64,000 nt of DNA, from positions 372,479,054-372,543,053 of the forward strand of contig NC_053041.3 in assembly GCF_002575655.3 (NCBI RefSeq), in the 5' to 3' direction. Source of the stretch: Aegilops tauschii subsp. strangulata. Its lineage: Eukaryota > Streptophyta > Magnoliopsida > Poales > Poaceae. Below the pieces are notes generated by a model, which saw only the letters and a list, made by a program, of their open reading frames with translations, was not told the origin of the DNA and made no database searches. Made by a program: the position numbers and the translations under genes. Shown in pieces: positions 56,292 to 64,000 of this stretch (its first letter is position 1; every line of letters begins with the position of its first letter).

Positions 56292-57092
56292 CCCCTCCAC
56301 GCACTCTTCATTTGTGGAGAGAGCCATCAGAACATGCCTACACTTCCAATACATATTTTCTGAGAGAGAACCACCTACACTTGTGTTGAGGTCAAGATAT
56401 TCCATTCCAACCACATAAATCTTGATCTCTAGCCTTCCCCAAGTTGCTTTCCACTCAAATCTTCTTTCTACCAAATCCAATCTTATGAGAGAGAGTTGAG
56501 TGTTGGGGAGACTATCATTTGAAGCACAAGAGCAAGGAGTTCATCATCAACACACCATTTGTTACTTCTTGGAGAGTGGTGTCTCCTAGATTGGCTAGGT
56601 GTCACTTGGGAGCCTCCGACAAGATTGTGGAGTTGAACCAAGGAGTTTGTAAGGGCAAGGAGATCGCCTACTTCGTGAAGATCTACCTAAGTGAGGCAAG
56701 TCCTTCGTGGGCGACGGCCATGGTGGGATAGACAAGGTTGCTTCTTCGTGGACCCTTCGTGGGTGGATCCCTCCGTGGACTCGCGCAACCGTTACGCTTC
56801 GTGGGTTGAAGTCTCCATCAACGTGGATGTACGATAGCACCACCTATCGGAACCACGGATAAAAAAACTCTGTGTCAACATTGCGTTTGCTCCTTCAAAA
56901 TCATCCCTTTACCTTCATATGCAATTGTTTTACATTCCGCTGCTATACTCTTAGAATTGCATGTGTAGGTTGATTGCTTGCCTTGTGCTAAGTTGCTAAA
57001 ATCTGCCAAGAACTAAAATTGGTAAAAGGCTAGATTTTTATTTGGTCAAGTAGTCTAATCACCCCCTCTAGACATACTTCTGATCCTAGAAG

Positions 57093-57104
57093 TGGTATCA
57101 GAGC
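57093..57104 (+). other. Primer-binding site of element E
   Basis: TGGTATCAGAGC, a perfect match to the initiator methionine tRNA site, two bases after the LTR. Confidence 0.92.
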
Positions 57105-57175
57105 TTTGGTCTCCATTTGCTTTGATTTCCATAGCTTTTGGTGGTCATAGCCTTGGTTTCACAACCTAGGAGAGT

Positions 57176-59360
57176 ATGGCGTCTAGCGAGGGAAATTACC
57201 ACCGTAGAGGTCCTTACTTTGATGGCACTAATTTTGCTAGTTGGAAGCATAAGATGAAAATGCATATTCTTGGACATAACCCCGCCGTTTGGGCTATTGT
57301 GTGTATTGGCTTGCAAGGTGAATTCTTTGATGGGAGAGAACCGAACCGTGAAGCTACCGCGGAAGAGTTGAAGATGCTACAATACAGTGCTCAAGCTTGT
57401 GATATTCTCTTTAACGGATTGTGCCCCGAAGAATTCAACAAAATCAGCCATCTTGAGAATGCGAAGGACATTTGGGATAGTTTGATTGATATGCACGAAG
57501 GTACCGACTCCGTCAAGGAATCCAAATTGGATGTGCTTCAAAGTCAACTTGACAAGTTCAAAATGAAGGATGGTGAAGGTGTCGCTGAAATGTACTCTAG
57601 GCTTGCTCTCATCACAAATGAGATTGCCGGCTTAGGAAGTGAAGAGATGACCAACAAATTCATCATCAAGAAGATCCTAAGAGCCCTGGATGGAAAATAT
57701 GATACCGTGTGCACATTGATCCAAATGATGCCCAATTACAGAGATCTCAAGCCAACGGAAGTCATTGGAAGAATTGTTGCTCATGAGATGTCACTCAAGG
57801 ATAAGGAAGAGCTTCACAACAAGTCAAGTGGTGCTTACAAAGCCTCATGTGATACTCCCACATCTTCAAGTGAGAAACAAAACTTCAATGAAGAATTGAG
57901 CCTAATGGTAAAGAACTTCAACAAGTTCTACAAGAGTAGAAGCAAAGAAAGAAGTTCCAAGTCAAGGTCCTACAATGACAAAAGATCTTCTAGTCGTGAG
58001 CGTAATTGCTACAATTGTGGAAGACCCGGACACTACTCCAATGAGTGTATGCCCCCCTACAAAAGAAGAGAAGATTCTCCCAAAAGAAGAAGTAGAAGAG
58101 AAGAATCACCACCAAGAGAAAGGAGGAGTAGAGATGATCGCTATGAACGAAGACCCTCTCGGAGAAGCAAGGATTCGGAAAGAAAGGAAAAGTCTCATGG
58201 AGCTACACAAAAAGAAGACATCAAGCTCATGTTGGTGAGTAGGTATCCGGCTCCGACTCCGACAATCACTCCGAAAGAAGTTATCACTCCGACTCCGGAT
58301 ATACTCAAGATGAAGGTGTTGCCGGTCTAGCACTTGTGTCAACCAACTCCTATGACATATTTGACTCACCAAATGAAGGAATTGGAAGATGCTTCATGGC
58401 CAAAGGTCCAAAGGTAACACATCCCGAGTATGTTGATTTCAATAGTGATGAAGATGATTTGCTAGGTGATGATGATTTACTTGTTGACAACTCTAGTGAT
58501 GAAAACTATGATGAAACGTCAATTAATCATGCTAATCAAGATAAAATGAATGATGATGATAAGAAGGAGATTGAGCGTCTAACTCAAGAACTAAACACTC
58601 TTAAGTTAGCTCATGAAACTACCTTGTAAAATCATCGAGAACTTTTAAAGACTCATGATAAGCTACGCTTTGAAAAGCTCAACCTTGAGCAAGAGCATGA
58701 GTTTTTAAAGGCAATCAATGATGATCTTCGCAAGAAAAGTTCTTCTTACATTGCCAAGCATTTACTCTTGTCTACTTACATGCCACAAGTTAAATCTAGC
58801 AACAAGAACAAGAAAGATTCTTCATCTAGTACTAACAACAATCATGCTAAATCCAATGTTGATGCTTCTAGTAGTTCTCTTGATTCCACTAATGATTCTC
58901 TTAGCCAAGTTACACTTGAGCAATAAAATAGCTTATTGAAGGGAATCATAGAGAAAGGTGTTTACAAGAGTCTTGCCGGAAGTAAGCAGTTTGAGGAAAT
59001 TGTGCGCATGCAAGGAAGACACCAGAAGAATCAAGGTGTTGGTTTTGAACGGAAGTTCAATGCCAATGGAGTTGAGTGGGAAGAAGATCAATACCCCAAG
59101 ACGAAGTTTGTTCCTCAACAAGAGAAGTATGATCCTACTTCTTTCAAAGGAACACAAGCTCAAGATGATCTTCCACCACAAGACCACAAGCAAAAAAGGC
59201 AAGGATAAGCTTCAAGAGGAAATTGATGCATTTGAAGAAGCACCTAAGGCCTTGGTCAAGTGGGTTCCCAAGACTACATCAGGTTCCACTTCATCAAGTA
59301 CAACTACGACTCCAAGGGTTCCCATCAAGATGGTGTGGATCCAGAAGAAGAAGAACTAGA
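57176..59360 (+). pseudogene. Element E copia-type gag (broken)
   Basis: The ATG at 57176 opens a 384-codon frame. The N-terminal half is the gag domain of copia elements (UBN2/DUF4219-like): FDGTNFASWKHKMKMHILG, LENAKDIWDSLIDMHEGTDS and KFKMKDGEGVAEMYSRLALI. A Ser/Arg-rich basic region surrounds a CX2CX4HX4C knuckle (CYNCGRPGHYSNEC, residue about 278). A frameshift near 58228 moves the reading to a frame (GLALVSTNSYDIFDSPNEGI onward) that is open except for TAA at 58627-58629 and 58924-58926. A further shift near 59200 leads to the last segment (LQEEIDAFEEAPKALVKWVP), ending at 59359. The C-terminal part is acidic and coiled-coil-like (DDKKEIERLTQELNTLKLAH). Confidence 0.82.
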
Positions 59361-60230
59361 GAGTTCTTGAGGGTGACTCCGCCAACATACTTCACTCCTA
59401 TCATTTTGGCAAGGACAAGTGCAAACAACTTCCATATCTTGCACTAGTTCAAGGACTCACAAACCCTCTTGTTGGTAAGACAAGGTACAAGGTAACCTAA
59501 TGACTTCATGGACATCATCTTGTGTATGCGTCACTCTGTGTCTATGGATATCCTTGTTTGTTCCTTGTGGGACTAACCCGTGTAGGTATTGAAAGTGCAA
59601 CTCACTCCAAAGGATTGCTGCAAATGATCTACATCAACATTGAGCATCTACATCTTCAACACCTACATGAAGTCATCATCGACAAAACCCAAGGTTAGTT
59701 CATTCCCTTTAGGGGGAATATCACATCTAGGGGGAGCTTTACTCAAATCAATGAGCTAAAGCAACTCTAATGGTGTGAACACAACAACGCTTTATGTAAA
59801 AGTGGTAACCCCACTTGTGCTTAAACGATGAGTATGACCTATGATCAAGTGTTCTCATTTGACTCATATGTCAATATACTCATATATAGATGACCTAGTC
59901 ATCGCCAAATTGCTTGATAGATGCTAGAGTGTTTGTGCATGCTTTGTCACATATTTCATTTGCCATTTTTGTGTGAGCATGTTGGATGCATATTTTACTC
60001 ATTCGAGAACATCCATTTGTTGCTATGATTGTTCGGCTCTTTCTCTTTTGCCAAATGGATGGACAATAATGCCTAAGAACACCCTCTAGCTATCTATGCT
60101 TTTCTCGTCTCAAACTCTATTCATGCTACATCACAAAGTTTGATCAAGTCAGATTCGAACCACTTTGTGTCAGGAGCACTCGGAGATCCCGATTCGTCAT
60201 AGACTTAAACCTCCAAAACATCTTTGTGCA
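59361..60230. other. Element E spacer where pol would be
   Basis: A short coding remnant (FGKDKCKQLPYLALVQGLTN, about 59400-59470) is followed by non-coding AT-rich sequence. Two purine blocks (ctttagggggaatatc, tctagggggagcttta, 59709-59746) resemble the polypurine tract. No integrase or reverse transcriptase motif occurs in any frame. Confidence 0.6.
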
Positions 60231-60231
60231 T

Positions 60232-60400
60232 GTCGGTCTGACCAATTCACCCTTTTCGGTCCTACCGAGTCACCAAGTTGATCTAGGGTTTTCAATCTCG
60301 GTGCAACCGATTAGAACTTTTCGGTGACACCGAGTTGCAGTAACTGCTTGCAGTTTTGCATCTCGGTGCCACCGAGTCGTTCCACTCGGTCACACCGACA
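60232..60400. repeat. Palindrome array before the second gene of E
   Basis: Six copies of the same TCGGT-N-ACCGA inverted repeat (for example TTCGGTGACACCGAGTT and CTCGGTGCCACCGAGTC). It ends 10 bases before a TATA box at 60410. Confidence 0.8.
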
Positions 60401-60409
60401 GGGTCAGGT

Positions 60410-60417
60410 TATATATA
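60410..60417 (+). promoter_or_regulatory. Internal TATA box of element E
   Basis: TATATATA followed by ccggtgggtc. A C-rich leader follows (gaaccccttcgcccgcacg). A leader intron may run from about 60597 to an acceptor at 61092 (cctattcacag), just before the ATG at 61117. Confidence 0.6.
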
Positions 60418-60753
60418 CCGGTGGGTCAAAATTTGGAAATTTCTCCGAACCCCTTCGCCCGCACGTAACCTACTCTACCTCCTCTGGTCTCCGGATCGTC
60501 CTCTCATCGCAAGCGACCTCCTGCCGCTGGTCTCCACCGCCGTCAACGGAAATCTTCTCCGCCGTTGCCGCCGTAGCAAGTTCGTCGCCGCACTAGGGTA
60601 CGGACTTGATCATTGTGCTAATCTTTAACTCCGATTCTTAGCACATTGCTTTGCCATGATTCTTGCCATAATTGAAATCATCCTGTCCAGCGAAAACGTC
60701 CCGTAGATTAGTTTTGATTTGAAAATTTAGGGTTAGGTCTCCGCCGAATTCAT

Positions 60754-60984
60754 CTCGGACCGACCGAGTTGTAGAAATCAGTCTCACCGATTTTGGCTTA
60801 GGCCGGAGCACACGCATTTTCGGTCCGACCGAAAATTGCAAATCGGTGTGACCGAGTTCGATTCTCTGTGAAACCCTAGCAGTCTTGGTACCACCGAACT
60901 GTGACTCGGTCTGACCGAGTTCACTAGTTTAGGTTCCAAAAGCTGCTTCGGTATCACCGAGTTTACAAATCGGTAGATCCGAAA
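60754..60984. repeat. Second internal palindrome array of E
   Basis: Eight further copies of the inverted repeat, with more varied loops (for example TTCGGTCCGACCGAAA, CTCGGTCTGACCGAGTT, TTCGGTATCACCGAGTT). They lie in the presumed leader intron. Confidence 0.75.
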
Positions 60985-61116
60985 TGCTTTCTGTGAAGAA
61001 CTAAAACTAAGTTTTTAAGTCATCTGTTTTGCAAAAACTCCTGTACTTTGTGATGCTCATCTACTCTACCTCATCTATAACCTATTCACAGGGTCTGCTG
61101 ATAGTTTGCTTGCAAG

Positions 61117-63195
61117 ATGTCTGACCAAAGTGACAGCCAGAACAAGTCAGAGGAACAGGTTCAGTTAAGTGAGGGCACTAGTCCCTCTAGCAGCTATGAT
61201 GATGGCAGAACGAGCACTCCAAGCAACTTGCCAAAGGCTGCTACCAGAACAAGGAAGAAGAAGATTTCTGACTCTGAAGATGAAGATTATGTGGCTGTTG
61301 AAGATGAAGCCACTTCAAAGAAAAAGGTGCTGAAGAAAGAATATGGCACAGCTGCTGCAACTAAGCCAGGTCTGAAAACTAAGATGCCAGCAAGAAGACA
61401 TCGCATGTCAAAGCCAAGAAACGTTGCCACAAGTGAAACTATGAAATTCACCATTGAGTCTGAAGAAGAAGCAGCTGGTGAGGATAAGAAGAAGAAGAGG
61501 GCCAGAACCACTACTGCCAGAGTTCTTGGCAAGCCCTCAATGAGGAAAGATTCTGAAGAAGAGGAAGAGGAAGAGGACGCAGCACCAGCACCCAAAGCTC
61601 AAAAGCTCATGGGAGATGCAATCAGATCAGGGGCTGCTCCATCTAAGCCCAAAACTGCTCCTAAGACTCCTGCTCGAGCTCCAAAGCCAAAACCCAAGAG
61701 GAGCACCAGGAACATCCCTGCTGAGGAGAAGAACAAGGCCCCAGTGCCTCAAGTTGCTGAAGAAGAAGAGGAAAATGATTCTGTTGTTTTGAGGAAGCTG
61801 AAGCCCAAGATCCCTGATCACAATGATGCACACCCAGTTGCAGAGAATATGAAAATCAGGAAGGATTCAGGATTGAGGCTATGGAGAGAGTCTGATCCAT
61901 ATGCCACCAGGAGAAGGACTGCTGTGGACTACAGATTCCACACTAAGGAACGGCAGGACTTCTATGAGACTGATTTACTTGACAAGAAGCCCATAGTGTG
62001 TGACATGAGATGGGTTGACTGGGAATTCATCAAGGAGAATGAGGATCACTTCCCTGGTGTATATGATAGCTTCAAGGCATGTGGAGTTGATAAGTTTGTG
62101 GCTCAAAAGTTCACCAAGTGGAATGATGAGCTCATTATGCAATTCTACTCTACTGCACACTTCTATCCAGATGGAAGGATTGTGTGGATGACTGAGGGTA
62201 CTAGGTACAAGTCTATAGTTAAAGAATGGGCAAAACTCATAAATGCTCCTGAGGAACATGAGGATGACTTGGATGTCTATGCCAAGAAGAAGAAAGACCA
62301 CAACTCTATGGCCAATATGTACAAAGAGATCCCTGATGCTGCTTTGGACACACATAAGTTTGGATCTGTACACTATTTGTTGTCTGGTCTGCCAACAATC
62401 AATTGGATTCTGAGGCACACACTCCTACCCAAGTCAGGTGATCACAAGATGATCAGAGGACATGCTATCAACTTGCTGCACATATTTGATGTCCCACAAA
62501 AGTTCAAGGTTATCAGCCTGATTGTGGAAACAATCAAGAGGACTGCAGCTGATTAGAAGAGAAGTTCTGGATATGCCCCACACATCCAGGAGCTCATCAA
62601 CTCAAAGATGGGCAAAGGCAAGTACATCTTGGACAAGGAGCATCTACCCATCTATCCTGAATTTGAGGACAACACAGTTGTCATGACTGAGAATGAACCA
62701 TCATCTGTGCAAGCACAAGAGAAGAAAGCCAAAGCTAAAGCTGAGAAGGCTGCAAAGATGCCAACTATGGAAGAGGCATCTCAGGTCTTCTTGAAGAGCA
62801 AGCAAGACCAGCTTGGATATCTGATCCAATCCACTCTGAGGATTGAGCAGGGCCTGGCCACCCTGAGCAAGAACCAGGAGAGCTTGGAAAGGATTGTTGA
62901 GACAAAATTCTATGACCTTGATGTCAAGATCACAGAGATCCAAACTGCAGTTGAGCAACTTCAGGAGGAAGCAGAGGAGAAGAAGGGCAAGTATACCACA
63001 GATGCATTTGCTAGAGTGCCTAGAGGGAAGAGATTTGCTGCAGTGCCAGTGACACACACTAGAGCTACAGCATCAGCACCAGCAGCTACAGCTCCAGTTC
63101 CAACTCCAGCAGCTACTCCAGCAGCTCCAGCCACTTCATTAGAAGCTTTCATCCTTGGCGTTCTCTCAACACCACCTCCCGAAGATCAAACCTGA
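61117..63195 (+). pseudogene. Element E second gene, transposon-associated protein
   Basis: One frame spans 61117-63195 (692 codons) with a single TAG at 62554-62556. The N-terminal third is charged: acidic runs (DSEDEDYVAVEDE, EEEEEEEDAAP) alternate with Lys/Pro-rich segments (KPKTAPKTPARAPKPKPKRS) of histone-H1 or AT-hook style, pointing to a nuclear protein. Residues about 250-480 form a folded domain (AVDYRFHTKERQDFYETDLL; TKWNDELIMQFYSTAHFYPD; GSVHYLLSGLPTINWILRHT). It resembles the 'putative plant transposon protein' type (PF20167-like) by general pattern; this is from memory. The C-terminal part has a coiled coil (LRIEQGLATLSKNQESLERI) and an Ala/Pro/Thr tail. It has its own TATA box. 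Its role is unknown; it is not gag, integrase or reverse transcriptase. Confidence 0.65.
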
Positions 63196-63728
63196 GAGTC
63201 GTTTAGCACTATGCATTTTCAAACTTTTTGGTAACTTGTTGCCAAAGGGGGAGAAAAATGTATAGATCATAGGCTTCGAGAGAGAGAGAGAGTGTTGGTT
63301 TTTATCTCTCTTTGCACTCTTTTTGGTTGGTTTGAAACTTTACCGCGTGCTTGTGTGATACTACTTTGTGTCCTTATGAGATACTTATTTGGTCAAGTGT
63401 TTGATCATATGCTACCCTTAATGCTTGCTGGATAATGCTATGTTTCATATCCTATTATGATCATTCACTTTGCTTGGTGATGAGTGCATGCTTTTAATCT
63501 CTATCATTTTGGGCGCTCCACCAAGACGTATGTGACATCGAAGAGTAACCCATGATCCTAATCGATTGTGCATTTGCATTCAAAAGAAAATCTTAAATAA
63601 TGCACAAATTTAGGGGGAGCTCTTGCTTATCACATACTTCTCAAAGCGACGATGTTTTTTCAATCTTATTTATCATTTGTCGAAGCTTTGATCCATATGT
63701 TGTCATCAATTACCAAAAAGGGGGAGAT
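63196..63728 (+). other. 3' untranslated part of element E
   Basis: Non-coding, with a (GA)n run near 63281-63291. It ends in the polypurine tract (accaaaaagggggagat, to 63728). An earlier phrase, gccaaagggggagaaaaatg at 63242, is a second, similar purine tract. Confidence 0.7.
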
Positions 63729-64000
63729 TGAAAGTGCAACTATCCCTGGGTGGTTTTGGTAATTCCTAACAACATATAGCTCATTGAGCTAATGCTATTC
63801 CAAGATAAATATTTCAGGAAAGCTCAATGTTTGGCATGGCATGGATTAGAAAGTGGACCCTTCAAAATGCTAAGGACAAAGAATTGGCTCAAGCTCAAAG
63901 CACAAGACTCTACATTTTCTATTTTAGTGATCCAAGATCACATTGAGTCTATAGGAAAAGCCAATACTATTAAGAAGGGATGAGGTGTTGCTTAATGAGG
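63729..64000 (+). repeat. 3' LTR of element E, cut by window end
   Basis: Begins TGAAAGTGCAACTATCCC and follows the 5' LTR with seven substitutions over 272 bases. The remainder lies beyond the window. Confidence 0.88.

Larger units (their letters stand above)
55446..57090 (+). repeat. 5' LTR of element E
   Basis: About 1645 bp. It ends near gatcctaga, two bases before the primer-binding site. U3 contains the palindrome array at 55803-56245, directly followed by a TATA box at 56284-56291. The left flank is atact; the matching right flank lies outside the window. Confidence 0.85.
55446..64000 (+). mobile_element. Element E: copia-like retrotransposon without pol (partial)
   Basis: The 5' LTR is 55446-57090. 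The 3' LTR starts at 63729 and runs out of the window. Both start TGAA[GA]GTGCAACTATCCC. A perfect tRNA-iMet primer-binding site (TGGTATCAGAGC, 57093-57104) and a polypurine tract (aaaaagggggagat before 63729) frame the interior. The interior encodes a copia-type gag (57176 to about 59360) and a second, unrelated gene (61117-63195), with no integrase, reverse transcriptase or RNase H. The 272 bases of 3' LTR in view differ at 7 positions from the 5' LTR. The element must have depended on enzymes from an autonomous relative. Confidence 0.88.

Overview
The window looks like intergenic DNA from a large grass genome, most likely Triticeae (wheat, Aegilops or barley type). It contains no complete, intact host gene. 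Most of it is LTR retrotransposons inserted in series or inside one another. Smaller pieces are short non-autonomous Helitrons, a Stowaway MITE, microsatellites and several gene relics. The host assignment rests on element types and recognisable repeat styles, not on a database search.

Layout. 1-8249: degenerate tandem repeats, a DUF4283-like coding relic (3050-3540, minus), duplicated promoter-like blocks and a cluster of Helitron ends (5268, 7241-7816, 7990). 8250-8372 plus 22094-22545: the two halves of one minus-strand gene of unknown function, split by element A. 8373-22093: element A, a 13.7-kb Ty3/gypsy element (plus strand, 5-bp target duplication GCGTC) with broken gag-protease, no reverse transcriptase or integrase, and an antisense gene. 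Element N (10304-14904, minus), a coding-free LTR element, sits inside its gag. 22546-27442: the promoter of the split gene, a second gene-like unit (23144-23735), a Helitron carrying a Stowaway MITE, GT/GA microsatellites and a GC-rich repetitive tract. 27443-40301: element B, a chromodomain gypsy element (minus) with 4.2-kb LTRs and a pol deletion. 40392-53311: element C, a Tat-type gypsy element (minus) with gag, protease, RT, two RNase H domains and integrase, plus a nine-exon antisense gene on the plus strand. 53609-55249: element D, apparently a solo LTR related to N. 55446 to the window end: element E, a copia-like element with gag, no pol, and a second gene with its own promoter.

How the parts fit. 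B and C inserted into one GC-rich host tract that survives in three pieces (about 26880-27442, 40307-40391, 53317-53608). D lies in the continuation of that tract, and E follows. By-eye LTR divergence is about 5% for A (23 substitutions in 470), about 2% for C (10 in 517) and about 2.6% for the visible part of E (7 in 272). A is therefore the oldest of these three, and N is younger than A because it lies inside it.

The most notable signals are: (1) a phase-consistent, spliced antisense gene carried by element C and, in decayed form, by A; (2) arrays of a short palindrome (TCGGT, 3-5 bases, ACCGA) beside the TATA boxes of both the LTR and the internal second gene of element E; (3) a conserved non-standard CX2HX8HX4C motif in the gags of A and C; (4) a Helitron inserted exactly at the end of another Helitron; (5) a host gene that can be followed across a 13.7-kb insertion.
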